Positions 45,250 to 58,000 of a stretch of 64,000 nt of DNA are shown here, one piece after another; positions within the stretch are counted from its first letter, which is position 1; the number at the start of each line of letters is the position of its first letter. The stretch is taken from contig NC_135384.1 in the NCBI RefSeq assembly GCF_049243985.1, forward strand, positions 12,086,501 through 12,150,500. Reading direction: 5' to 3'. Origin of the DNA: Paroedura picta. Lineage: Eukaryota; Chordata; Lepidosauria; Squamata; Gekkonidae. A model generated the notes under the pieces. The model made no database searches. It saw only the letters and a program-made list of their open reading frames with translations, and was not told the origin of the DNA. Made by a program: the position numbers and the translations under genes.

Positions 45250-46070
45250 CTGTTTTGAAAGAAAGCAACAAGCAGCATTTCCCACAATGCTGAGGAAGGC
45301 CATGGCAAACTGCCTCTGCTTCATGGTTGCCTTGAAGTTCCCTTGCTGGGGTCAGCAGAAGGGACTTGGGACTTGACAGCACTTTACACGCACTGGTTGC
45401 TCAGGAGACCACAGTGGCCCCTCCACAGGCTGCAGTTCTGAAGGAGAGGTGGTAGTGACAGTCAACAAACAAGTCAGCTTTCGAATTAAAAACAGTTGTG
45501 TTGGGATCCAACAAACAATACATTAACTCTACTGAATTGAATGTTCTCCAGCTTGACTTAATAGTTCATTGTTAGGCACGGTGCACTAATGTCCGCCTGC
45601 AATGTTCCTGATTCGTATCCCCAATTTGGAACATTTCTTCTCAGTGCAATGAACTGGCTGATCAAACACTTCATTCCATGCTTCAGTAACTGAGGATAAT
45701 AGACCCTGAGTTATGAAATTAGCAGAATGGTAGGAATAGATGCATGGTATATCAAGAAATATGGAGAAAGAGGACTGAGGTATAAAGATGGAGTTCGCTG
45801 GCCGTTAGGATTCCAAGATTCTTCTGCGAGGAAGACGCCTTCCACAGTTCTGCCTAAAACCAACATAGTCAGAGAAATTCCACTTCGGGGTACTCTACAG
45901 CGATGAGACATTAAGGCACAATACAGCTCTTTTCATTGGTGACATTAAGCTTATGGTGTCACCTCCCGGGTCAATTTTAAAGACTCTGTTTAGATCCCTT
46001 GAGATTTCCCCAATGAATTTAATGTGCCCAGAGTGACAGATTATACAGTGGAGATTTGATTTTGTTGTGG
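45250..46070. repeat. Duplicated upstream block, unit 3
   Basis: Near-identical to 13384-14190 (first block of unit 1). Confidence 0.4.
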
Positions 46071-46074
46071 TTGC

Positions 46075-46075
<1 letters not shown>

Positions 46076-46110
<35 letters not shown>

Positions 46111-46376
46111 GTTGGTTCTTATATGCCGCTTTTCTCTACCTGAAGGAGTCTCAAAGTGGTTTACAGTTGCCTTCCCTTTCCTCTCCCCACAACAGACACC
46201 CTGTGAGGTGGGTGAGGCTGAGAGAGCCCTGATATTCCTGCTCGGTCAGAGCAGTTTTCTCAGTGCTGTGGCGAGCCTAAGGTCACCCAGCTGGCTGCAT
46301 GTGGAGGAGTGGGGAATCAAATGTGGCTCGCCAGATTAGATGTTCGCACTCCTAACCACTACACCAAGCTGGCTCT
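46076..46376 (-). mobile_element. tRNA-derived SINE with short (GAA)n tail
   Basis: Same insertion as 14196-14550, with a tail of about 11 triplets. Confidence 0.85.
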
Positions 46377-46639
46377 GTGTGTTTTTCTTCTATGGTTTTC
46401 TGCCCCCCCTCCCGCCCCTAGCAATTCGTTTCATGAAGTACCCTGATGTCCACTCTCTGGTCTTCAATAAAGTAGCTCTGAACACTTTTCTATAAGATAG
46501 AACCATGTAAGATGGAAGAGTGTTTCAGGTTTTTGACAAGAAGAAAGCAATGGCAAACCACCTCTGTTTCTCGCTTGCCTTGAAAGCCCCTAGCTGGGGT
46601 CACCAGGATCCGGATGGGACTTGACATCACTTTACACAC

Positions 46640-47690
46640 ACTGGTTGCTCAGGAGACCACAGAGGTTCTTCTATAGATTACATCTCTTCCTGGACTAGGG
46701 TGGTTCTTTATCTCATGCACCATCTTCAGGTGTGCTGGCTGATGAGCATCTCCGAATGCTAAGCTGCCACTGTCATGGTGGCCAATGCATGAAGCAAAGC
46801 TCAGCCATAACTATGACCATCCATCACCCTTGTTTCTTGTGGCTCTGTTTAGGAAGGATGCTCAGTCTCCTGCCAGTTGGGCTCACCTATCACCAGCACG
46901 GGGCTGTTTCCCCCCCCCCCCCATTGAGTTGTGAGCAGTTTGAGGCTCTTCATCAAGTCACTTTTTACATCTTCAGAGATCTCTGGCAGACTCTTTTGTG
47001 CCAGTTTGGTTGGTCCTTAAAAAGAGGGATATTGCATGGCTTTTGTTTTTGGATGAGATCATGTTGTGTCTCTTTAAACTGGAACGTATGCAGCAAAGTT
47101 CCTCTTTCTGCCTTTCTACTTCAGTTACTGACATGGTCCTCATGTATATGATTGGAGCCCAAGATCTTCATGTACCAATTGGCATAGTGGCCAATGTGAT
47201 TTCCTTGTTCTATTGTTCTAAATTATTTGTACGGTGTGTGTTCCAGTGTGCAGGAACATAAGGAATAAAAATTTCCTTGTTCTGCACCACATGAAACTAC
47301 TTTGCACTTGTGAAGAGACCTCTGTACCTGTAAAAATTAATGACTGGTTTATATTGCAGCGTGTTGATCACATTTCTTTAACTCTAATTGGCTGTGATTA
47401 TTGTGAGCGACAATGCTTTTTTGAGAGCACTTTCTTACTCAACGAATGAAATCTTTCGCTTTCAAATCAAGAGTTTGCTTTTCTAGGTAACTGAAGAGCC
47501 TCACACTGCACCAAGTTCTCCTGTGGTGCCTCTCGTAAAGCAAAGGTGCCATTATCATGGTGGGAAAGACATGAATCTGTGATTTATCAGGGATGAATAC
47601 CCCCTATCCATCATTCTTCTGTTCAGTTTAGGAGGGGTACTCAGAGCCTGCCCGGTTGGACTCATGTTGTACAGGAGTCTCAGAGAGGCT
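46640..47690. other. End of the duplicated region; no gene seen
   Basis: Homology to unit 1 ends near 46660 (CAGGAGACCACAG). Bases 47270-47400 (AATTAATGACTGGTTTATATTG) are a diverged relative of 16583-16700 and 28900, a sign of an older duplication layer. Confidence 0.4.
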
Positions 47691-48045
47691 TACAATCGCC
47701 TTCCCTTCCCCTCCCCACAACAGATACTTTGTGAGGTGGGAGAGGCTGAGAGAGCCCTGATATTACTGAAGAAGAAGAAGAGTTGTTTCTTATATGCCGC
47801 TTTTCTCTACCCGAAGGAGTCTCAAAGCGGCTTACAGTTGCCTTCTCTTTCCTCTCCCCACAACAGACACCCTGTGAGGAAAGTGAGGCTGAGAGAGCCC
47901 TGATATTCTTGCTTGTTCAGAACAACTTTATCAGTGCAGTGGCGAGCCCAAGGTTACTTAGCTGGCTTTATATGAAGAAGTGGGGGATCAAACCCGGCTC
48001 ACCAGATTAGAACTCAGCGCTACTAACCATGGCACCAAGAGGGTG
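47690..48045 (-). mobile_element. Two reversed tRNA-derived SINEs, one partial
   Basis: A fragment at about 47670-47768, then a fuller copy with GAAGAAGAAG tail at 47768 and head at about 48040. Confidence 0.7.
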
Positions 48046-48199
48046 TTCACCTTTCGCCAGCAGGGACTAGATTTTTTACCCAAGTTGAACTGTTTATGAG
48101 CAGTTTCAGCCTCTTTGTTGGGTTACATTTTGTGTATTCAGACAAGATGCTGCTGTACACCTATTCTATCTGCCCATTTACGCATCCCCAGACCAGCCT

Positions 48200-48380
48200 G
48201 ATCTATTTGGAATAACCTCAACTGCAGCAGTGGAGAAACTGTTGCTGTCAATTTTTTGTCTCTTCCCTACTTTTCATCTAAGTTTAAAGTTAAAAATCAT
48301 ATCCCTTTGTACACCTCCCTGAGCCAGCTTTCTGTGAGGGCAGTTTAGAAATCTAAGAAATAAGTGAGAAATAAAAATAT
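48200..48380 (+). mobile_element. LINE 3' UTR-like tail
   Basis: CCCTGAGCCAGCTTTCTG and GGGCAGTTTAGAAATC with an AAATAA-rich end, as in the L2/CR1-type tails at 53340 and 60320. Confidence 0.4.
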
Positions 48381-48679
48381 TTCAAGCATGCACATGCCCA
48401 CATACCCAATGGCCATCCTAATTTTCTCCCTCCCCCTAGGACCATTCTTGTTGCTCAGTGGCATCCCACCATGAGAAAGAGAAAGCTCATTAATAAATCA
48501 ACCGGTGAGTATAAATCAACACTTTATTTTAAACAGTCATACCAGCTGATGTGTCCATGGTATTCCCCAAATTATTTTACATCCCCCCTCCCTGTGCATT
48601 AAGAATATGCATACTTTTTTACAGGGTATGTTCACCTACTGAAACATTATATTCCAAACTTAAAAAAAACATAAAGGAA

Positions 48680-48800
48680 GTGATCTTGGATCAGGCCAAT
48701 GGCCTATCCCACCCAACACTCTGTGTCACCCAGTGGCCACAACCCAGGTGCCATCAGGAGGTCCACCAAAAGGGCCAGAATTTCACAGCATCACTATGCT
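48680..48800. mobile_element. CR1-like fragment
   Basis: GGATCAGGCCAATGGCCTAT and TGTGTCACCCAGTGGCCA are typical of CR1-derived 3' sequence. Confidence 0.5.
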
Positions 48801-48803
48801 GAA

Positions 48804-48999
48804 GGGGATCTTACCAGGCCCATGGAACTGCTAGTCTGGATCCAAGCGAGATAAGGGGATCTGCCAGGCCCATGGAACTGCTAGTCTGGATCCAAGCCAG
48901 ATAAGGGGATCTGCCAGGCCCATGGAACTGCTAGTCTGGATCCAAGCCAGATAAGGGGATCTGCCAGGCCCATGGAACTGCTAGTCTGGATCTAAGCCA
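48804..48999. repeat. 50-bp tandem repeat, four units
   Basis: GGGGATCTGCCAGGCCCATG... repeats every 50 bp, almost without change in the middle units. Confidence 0.9.
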
Positions 49000-50084
49000 A
49001 GTGTTCTTGAATGAGTTAGGAGTTTGTTGTATTCTCTCATTTCCAGGACCCTTTAATATGGCTTCTTTTTTATGATCCCACAACTGAAGACTCTACCTGC
49101 AAAGGTGCCGACATCTGGAATGAAGTGGGGGATTAAGATTCCTCCAGAGTTCTTCAACTACGCCATGTATGGCAATGGTTTCATATTTATTTTAGTATGT
49201 CCTTGTATCCAGAAATACAGTGTCAAGTGTGCTGTGGTAAACTGAGGGGGGGGGGAGGGAGGAAAGGATTTATTTCAAAAAGAATCCTGAGTATAATATC
49301 TTGTCATCTGAAGAGGAAGGGGCTGTAAATTTGGAATCAAGCAATGATCATGTTTCTATCAGAAAACGGGCACAGAACGGGATCTGCAGGCCAGGTTTTC
49401 ATCTGCCATGTGTATACTGCCACCTCCTGTCTACTGAGAACTGACTTCTGACATGTAGAAGTCCATTGGAAGAAACAGCAAAAGATGGCCTGCACTTTCC
49501 GATGCTTGTGGTATATCCAGGAAACATGCACACACAGAACTTCCCGCATGTGTCTTATATGTACCCAGATTTGCATTTAAAGACTAAGGCTGGACCTTGT
49601 AGCCTGGACAACAAAATGAATGTGATTTGAGTGGTCGATGTAAAATGAAGTTGTTGGCCCGGAGGGGACAGACCAAATGGTGAAAAACTGGAGGTTTTCA
49701 AGGAAAGAAAGAGCAATCTTTACTGATTTTGGTCCCTGGATGATTTTTCCTATGATGGACCTCAAAGGCATGGTTTGCATTCACAAATGGTATCTTGACA
49801 ACAGTCTGAGATAAGAGGACAGGAAAGGGTGAGGTCCCTAAGACACAGCATGTTTCTTGAAGCCTGCCGTCTGGCTATAGAGTACATTTTCCCTTGTTTC
49901 TCTGTGTGTGCAGATGATGCTGTCCAGCCTTTGGTGAAACACAAAGAAACAAGGTGCCCAATATACTAGCTGGATGCAGGTAACACTGATTAAGGATATT
50001 TGCAGAGGAACTGATACTCTTGAGAGGAGTCTGGCCAGTAAACATTATATAGTTCATGACTCTTTTACAATCTTCACAACTTTG
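49000..50084. other. Intergenic, no gene seen
   Basis: No convincing exon, repeat or RNA gene on either strand. Confidence 0.5.
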
Positions 50085-50370
50085 AGAGCCAGTTTGGTGT
50101 AGTGGTTAGGAGTGCGGGCTTCTAATCTGGCAAGCCAGGTTCGATTCTGCACTCCCCCACATGCAGCCAGCTGGGTGACCTTGGGCTTACCATGGCACTG
50201 ATAAAACTGTTCTGACCGAGCAGTGATATCAGCACTCTTTCAGCCTCACCCACCCCACAGGGTGTCTGTTGTGGGGAGAGGAATGGGAAGGTGACTGTAT
50301 GCTGCTTTGAGCCTCCTTCGGGTAGGGAAAAGTGGCATATAATAGCCAACTCTTCTTCTTCCAATCCTCT
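50085..50370 (+). mobile_element. tRNA-derived SINE
   Basis: Nearly full length: GAGCCAGTTTGGTGTAGTGG with A and B box-like motifs (GGTTCGATTC), tail CAACTCTTCTTCTTCC. A tail fragment of the same family is at 50722-50762. Confidence 0.85.
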
Positions 50371-50984
50371 CCAGGTCCATCACTTGCCATGGGGGGGCAA
50401 GGTCAGCATGACCATATATGGTCATATCACTTGATTACCCCCTCCCCCCCCAATACCCTTCCAAGGCCATCAACAAACCCCAGGGTTTCATGAAATCCTG
50501 CTTGAGAAAGCCTGGCCTTGGGTATTAAAAAATCTTGGGCCAGCCCTGGATAGGTCACCATGCAATATAGATTTGGTCTTATGGGTTATTGTTAAAATAA
50601 TGTTGATAGCCACTGTACTATTATGTAAGGTGTTCTACATTGGGCTGCTCTTTAAGACAGCCTAGAAGGGGAAGCCAATTATGGTCAGGAGCTACTGGTA
50701 GATCTTTCACATCACACCTCTACTCCTTCGGGTACAGAAAAGCAGCATATAAGAACCAACTTCTACTATCACCTGATCCTTTTATTTGAAGTTGCTACAG
50801 ACTGAATACGCTTGATAAGCTGGTGCACTGCCAATAAGCCACAGACTCTCTCTCCCCTTCCTGAGTTGGAACCAGATTCAGATTCAGAGTACCTTTATTG
50901 GCATAAAATGTTGGAACCAAAAAGCCCAATTAAGGAACGAAACACGCACTGCAAGGCAAAGGAAGAAGTTGCACGGAGGGCTGG
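50370..50984. other. Intergenic stretch downstream of STRADA
   Basis: No gene seen apart from the SINE tail fragment at 50722-50762. Confidence 0.4.
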
Positions 50985-51933
50985 AAGAGTGCAAAATAAT
51001 TTTATTTTGGCAACAAAATTAGAACAGCGAACTTTGGGATCAAGTACAGCTTAACACACATGTGCGAGCATAAACACATGGTCTTGCCGACAGCACCGCT
51101 GCTCCAGGCAGCCAGATGCAAAGAAGGGCTTGGCTTTGTGTTCAACTGAGTAGAAATAACAGGCATTCTTGCTGTGTCAAAGCCATTCTTCCTCTGGATT
51201 GTCCACTGGAGGGGACATGGGTGAAATCTGGAGACAAAATGTGCAGAGAGTTCTATGAATGGGTGCTATTCTGAAGTCATAACACTAAAGAAAAGTGGTA
51301 ATTGATCTGAAAAAAACACTGAGACCGGCTCCTCTGACTTGCTGTTTGCTGCATTTATCACCAGAACATGAGCTTGGGATTGTACCTTTTTTTTAGCCAG
51401 AGGCAGTGTGGGTTGGGGGGGGTGATTGGTTTTATCCAGAGAAAGACCAAGCTCAGCCTGGGTTAGGCTTCTTACAAATGTTATCTCTGTCTCCCCTTAT
51501 GAGCCACGAGTGCTCCGCTGGTGAAGCTCTCAGTATTAATGTATTGCAGGTAGGGCACTGATATCCAAGCAGGCTCTCAATTGTCCCTTGACGAGGAAAT
51601 CATTAAGAACACCAAGCCCTCTAGGGACTGCAGTGGCACTATCGAGGAATGCCAAGGGAAATGGGCTCCTTTTGGACATACTCATGCCTTACTCTGAACT
51701 ACACAGCAGGAAAGAATATCTATACACCATTTTCCTTCCCGCCCCTCCTCCTTGCAGGTGCCAGTCTGCTCTCTGACTCTGATACAATGCAAGTGATGTC
51801 TGCATCGCCTTAAGGTGTGTAAACTTCTGCAATTTAACATTCATCGCCGTTGTGTGAGAAAGGAAGAGGTTAAATAAATTAACCATGTCTGCAGAAAGCT
51901 TCTAAATCTGATACGTTTCCTTCCTTTGAGGAC
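50985..51933 (-). other. Inferred 3' untranslated region of STRADA
   Basis: Follows the stop codon without repeats. A minus-strand AATAAA lies at 51001-51006 (plus TTTATT). The end is inferred from that signal. Confidence 0.4.
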
Positions 51934-52086
51934 CTAAAACTCCCAGTCATCCAGTGTGAGCTGCTCCAAATTCGATTCCACGCCATGAATACTGCTTGGA
52001 TCCTGCACTTGTAAGCCTTCCAGACTAGTCATCGGTGTGACAGGGTACAACAGTTCAGGGAGCGCTTCAGATGGACGACGCTTGAT
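51934..52086 (-). other. STRADA: STRADA last coding exon
   Basis: [20 protein letters not shown] ... LTLDDWEF and TAG at 51934-51936; acceptor TTTTCCTCTCCAG. Confidence 0.9.
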
Positions 52087-55000
52087 CTGGAGAGGAAAAT
52101 ATTGCAAGACATTCTGCTGGTGAGAAAGAGCAAGTTGTAATTCACATCTCTTTGATCTCACATGTTCTACTAATTACTCCTCCACCTATAGAGTCTGTTA
52201 AATAATGTCAACAAGCCATTAGAAGGATGAACGGCTTTTCTTTTTAGAAACTGTTACTTACTCTAGACTACAGCTTAATGGTAAGGCTCTGTTAGCTATC
52301 TAGTCAGAATTGCAAGCATTTATCCATAGACGGTGGAGCCAAAGCCCTTTGAGGGGGTTCTGGTCAGTGCTTGAATGCTTCACGCTGGAAATGACATTGG
52401 CATGGCAAGAAAAGAGGAGGAAGAGAGTATGACAGGGGCTCAAAAGCATGGAGCACTCCCTGTTTCCCTTGTTCTTTGCCTCCCTAGGCTTCTTGCCTCT
52501 CGCCAGCATAAAAGCTCCCAAAAGAAACCCAAAGTAGACAAGACAATTCATGCACAATCTTGCTGTCTCAGATGCTCTTTGGTCTTGCTCTATTAATTAC
52601 AGAAGAAAGCTTCAGCATCAGTGCCCCCTCCCCAAGGCCTACTATCCCTCAAGTGTTGAAGCAAGAGGAGATATGTTAGCAGGGAGGCAACTCATTTACC
52701 TGTTTGAAAAAGGAATGGTTGAGCAGGGCACCCGCACTTGGTCTGTGCAAGGGAAACACAACAAAGAGGTCACATGTCAATACGCAAGGGAACAAGATGG
52801 AAAGACAGCAACAAAACATTTTCTTCTTACAGGTCCATCATTGGCCATTTCAGGAGGGGTGGGTGAGTTGACATGACCAAAGTACTTGAGGGATCGCCTC
52901 CCTGCCTACGCCCCCAAAAGAGCCCTGCGCTCCACTGCTACCAACCAGCTAAAGGTCCCTGGCCCTAAAGAAGTCCGCCTGGTCTCAACCAGGGACAGAG
53001 CATTCTCTTTCCTGGCCCCCACCTGGTGGAACGAGCTCCCGGAGAAGATCAGGGCCCTGACGGAGCTTAAACAGTTCCGCAGGGCCTGCAAGGAGGAGCT
53101 CTTCCACCAGGCATTCGGTTGAGACCAGATATATATAACCAACAGCGACCAAAGGGCCCCTGCTCCCCGCCCCCCTCAGAACACCACCTATATACTCTGG
53201 ACCTGTTTGTATGTTGCAACGTTGTATTGTTTACTGGTTACACAATTATTATGTTATATGTTTACAATTATGTTATTATTGCACCGTTACTCAAATGTTT
53301 TATAAGACTGTTCCATGTATTGTTCTTGTGTTATTATGTAAACTGCCCTGAGCCCCCGGGGAGGGCGGCATATAAATATAATAAATAAATAAATAAATAT
53401 AAATAAATAAATATCGCAAGATAAATGTATAACAAAAAAAAAATCACACGTTAAAAAAATAATTAACTCTCCCCCCAATTCAAGAAACCCTAGGGCTTCA
53501 GGACCTGAAGGCTACAACATTTCTCCTCCTCCAACCTGTTCTTGCGGTACCTTAGTTCTGGGTTCCTATGAAGGCATTGTTCTACAAAGTGATGAAAGCT
53601 GGGCGAGAAGGTACGGAGATACGGATGGGGAGCTGCCTCGCCATTGGACGCTTTGGCAGTGCCGGCTGCCATATTTTCCCCGAACCCCATGCTGGCTCCT
53701 GATCGCAATGGTTTTGTCATCAGCTCCTCTGGAGGGATAGTGGTGGTGTCCAGAAGACACGGGACCGTGCCGTTTAGCTTCTCTAAAAGCATCTGAAGGA
53801 CAAGAAGGAAAGGCAGATGTGTTTTAGCAAGCAGTTAAAGCTCAGGCCCGTCTTTAGTTTACTTAAAATTATCCACTGACCCCATGGTCTTGGACAATGT
53901 TGGGTCATTCTACGATCAACCAATTAGTGCCACAATAATTGTAGCTTCCTGCCTACTCTATACAGTTTAGTCAGGGGTTGAGATTGAGAAAAGTAGCAGA
54001 TTAATAGCCTACCTGAGTCACGGGCATGTCCTTGAAGGGGACATGGCCATTTGCCAGCTCACAGGCCGTGATTCCCACACTGTAGATATCAGATTTGGCA
54101 TCGTAGCCCTGAAGATTCTGAAGCCATAAAAATGAAAGTATGTTGGGATACTTTGGATGCCTCTTTACACCAAGGGAAAATGAATGCAGAAGGAATAATA
54201 ACCGATTGTGGTGGCTCAGAAAGGCAATCGACACATATTTACAGATGCTTTTGTTGCTACCATGACAGCAGTGAAAGGACTCTATGATTCTATGAAGAAA
54301 ATCCAATGAATAAAAAGGAGGAGGAGAAGGAAGTAGAGGGAACCGCAGCAGCTCATTTCAGGGTTCCCAGTGGAAAATTTTAGATGTGTCTTTTTATACC
54401 AGCAGCATTTTCTGGCTGCAGCAGTAATGCGGGAGGGGGGGGGGTGCCAGGGACTCAATGAAATACAGTTAACTTTATCAGAGAAAAGAATTTCAAGAGC
54501 TAATGAGGCATAGCAGCTAGAGTGCTGGACTCGGATCTGGGAGACCCAAGTCCAAATGTCTACTTTGCCATGGAATTCCAATGAGTGACCTCGGGCCAGT
54601 CACTCGACACTTACAACCCTGTCAAGTGGCTTAAGCTTAGAGACAACACAGGAAGGGTGAATGATGTTGTACGCTGCTTTGGGTCACCGTCGCAGAGAAA
54701 AGTGGTGTGTAAATGTGCAAACCAAAGCTAAGAAAGCAAGAGCAAGCAAGAGTCAACATACCTGCTGCAAGACTTCTGGGCTCAGCCATGGCAAGACCTT
54801 GATGCTGAACTTGGGGAAATCATGAACTACTTTGAGGCGCTGACCATGTCTGATCATGCTTAAATTACTGCGCAGGCCAGAGAGGTACACCTTTCCATCT
54901 GCAGAAATCAGGACATGACTGGCCTTCACACTCCTGCATGCAAAGAGGACAGAGAGAAAGCAGCCACAAACCCCCCTCCCAAGTCTCCAAAATCCTAGAC

Positions 55001-58000
55001 CATACACTGAGTGGCTTGCATGAGGAGGTGGCACTGTGTGGCTGATCAGGCGGGGAAAATACACCCTCAAGTGAAAGGCAGATATGAAGACCCTAATTCA
55101 GCTTTGCTATATTACTGCTTAATTCCTACTATCACTTAATGCCTACTGCTTAATTACTATAAAAGTGGTTAAGATTAATAATACTCTGCTCTGCAGCAGG
55201 CTTGCTACATGTTATCCAGATCTAGGCACAAACTACCTTCAACTCCTATCTCTTGCTTCATAAATTCCATTTCGGTTTGTAGCAACATGCAATCCTCAGG
55301 TGCTTCCTAACAAAGCATTCTCACAGTCTACAGTTCCCAGGACCTTTCCCCCCATGAAGCTAAGAGAATGGCATTGATTTCAGAACAGCTGAAGTTTGCT
55401 TTTTCATGCTTAAAGTGCTACAGCCTGGCTTACCTGTGGACATATCCCATATGGTGAATGTAATCGAGCGCCTTCAATACACCTTGCAGTATATATGCCA
55501 TAGCTAGTTCACTCATCCCGTCCATAAAATGGGTACAGATCAAATCTTTAGCAGAACCTGTGGAGAGAAGGGGTAGCCCCAGAAAACCAAAACAGCTGTC
55601 TTAAGAGTTGCTTCTCTTTTTATTTGCACAAGTTACACATATCATGACTTAAGCGGTCTTGAGTCTCAAGATAAGCACATGCAATTACTCAATACTCAAC
55701 TGTGCAAATTAGAGGAGTCAAAGAATCTAATTCAAGTTACTTGGACCCCTTTTCTCCATGCCATCTCCCCTTCTCACTGCTTCTCCCTACTCACTGCTGT
55801 AGTAGTTAAGAGTGGCGGCTTCTAATCTGGGGAGCAGGGTTTGATTTCCCCGCTCCTCCACATTAAGCCAACTGGGTGACCTTGGGCTTGTCACAGCACT
55901 GATAGTGTGGTCGCCAGAGAACAGTAATATCAGGGCTCTCTCAGCCTCACTTATCTCACAGGGTGTCTGCTGTGGGGAAAAGGGAAGGTGACTGTAAGCA
56001 GCTTTGAGACTTCTGGTAGAGAAAAGTGGCATATAAAAACCAACTCCTCCTCTTCTTCCATTGGCCCTGAATTTCCCCCTTGCTTATTTCATTTCCCCCT
56101 TTCCTTTCTCCACCCATCCACCTAGCCAAATTTGTTTGTCCCCAGGTGCTTTTACTCCTCACTTGCTCTCCATATTGCCCCTTTGCCGCTTTCCACTATC
56201 CATTCACCTACCTGTATAGCTCAGCTTCAGCCTAAGACCTGAACATTCAGGACATTATTTCACACAATAAGCCTTCTGTGATGAGCTGGCTGGTGCCCCA
56301 GCCAGTGCAAATCATCTGGTACTCACAAAGGGGGGAGGGATTATTAGAACTGTGTGTTCTGTCCTTTGGCAAGGATGCTACCTCCTTCAGGGAAGCTCCA
56401 TCGTGGGAACTAAAATATTCCACCATAAGAGCCCAGAAGACCTTCTCACATCTTTGACAGGATTTTAAGTCACAAAAGCTTTACAGTATATTTTCCTTTT
56501 TAAGAGATATTCTGAACCTCAGAAATACTTGTAAAAAAGCAGAAACTGAAGAACCCTATAAAAAATGTCATACCCTATGCTGAATTATACTCTGCCCTCA
56601 AGGTTGAAACCATTTTTCTCTAGAATGAGAATGTCAAATATTATATACAAGAGTACCAAGGAAAACCCAGGTTGTACCTACCATAAGCCATGAAAGAGGT
56701 CACAACCCAAAGTTCATTGCTGACTATGAAGGCTGCTTTATATGGCACGAGGTTGGGGTTACTAAAGAACTTGGAGACATGAAGTTCATCCTAAAAAACA
56801 AAAACAGTAATACAACCACAGATCCTTAGCCAGTGTCTCAGTCAAGCAAATTAACATAGGAAATATAGGAAAACTGAATAGCTAGACAGCTCATCAGTAT
56901 TGCTCCATTTAATCAAGGACTGTTGCAACATTGCATTGCATATGAAAGCCCCTAATTATTTTGCATGTCATTTTATGTATTCACTAGGAGCAAAGTCTGT
57001 CTTAAAAATGGGAAGAAGAAAGGCAGGCCGTCCCAGCTAGCAAGGAGGGCAGGGAGCAGCAAGCGCGCAACGGAGCACACACAGCCACAGTCTCCAGCAT
57101 CTTCCAGGGAGCCAGGAGGATGTGAAGCGATCCATGCCACAGTAGTGCATGTGCTGCTGGCCTCCTGAGCCCCCGATAGCCAGGAGGTTGGGAAGCACTG
57201 CACACTGCAGCAAATCTTGCGACCCAGCCTCCTGTGCCTTCCTAGCAGCCAGGAGGGCAGGGAGCATTGTCCACCATGGCGGAGCGTGGTCAACCGACCT
57301 CCATCCCCCTTCCACCAGGCAGGAGAGTGGGAAGCCCTGTGGTGGAGCATATGCAGCCAGCTTTTCTGGAACACAGGAGCACAGCAGGCCCTTGGTGGAG
57401 CATGCCCAGCTGGCCTTCCCCATGCCATCCCCGGCTGCAGGGCTCACCTCCTGGCTCTTCCATGAAGTGGCACGGAGGAGGAAGAAGGTGGGGTAGAGCA
57501 TCTGATGAGCCCTCAGTGGGCCAATCAGTGGGGGAATGCCTTTGCACTGAAGACCAATCAGAGGGCTGGCATGTCATCGAAAGGACAGTACGCTTTTTAT
57601 ATTGTTTGATGATGATGATATTGGCCAGGTCTGTCCGAGGGTATAAAACAAAGCAAAAATAAATGAAACAACCTAAGTGGAAAAATAATGTAAAATGAAT
57701 TTTACGTTTAGCACGTAGCAGGAAAGGTGCTGAGAGCAAACAAGTTGAGTACAACAATTAATAAAATACTGATAATACTGGAAGAGCATTTAAAAGAGGT
57801 ACAACCATAAGGAGACCCAGCGATCTATTTTGATGGTATCACCTACTGAAGATGGGAGCAAGGGCCCTTCTTACAAGGAAAGAGTTGTTGACTAGGGGTG
57901 CTCTTCAACCTGGACTTTGCTGGACTGTCAAGTAGTGGCTATGACTAGGATTCCCTCATATCAACTACAACTAACAGGAGACCCAAATAAAAGGTCACTC

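Noticed and set aside
48804-48999. CRISPR-like array
   Set aside because: Head-to-tail 50-bp repeats without unique spacers, in a vertebrate genome.
50085-50160. tRNA gene
   Set aside because: A and B box-like motifs belong to the head of a SINE; no cloverleaf could be drawn.
52886-53122. Host gene with frame [20 protein letters not shown]
   Set aside because: It is the C-terminal tail of an L2/CR1-group LINE, followed by a typical LINE 3' end. A second copy lies at the window end.
56965-57757. Several 100-150-codon frames in the STRADA intron
   Set aside because: GC-rich degenerate repeat, open on several frames and both strands; no start, splice or similarity support.
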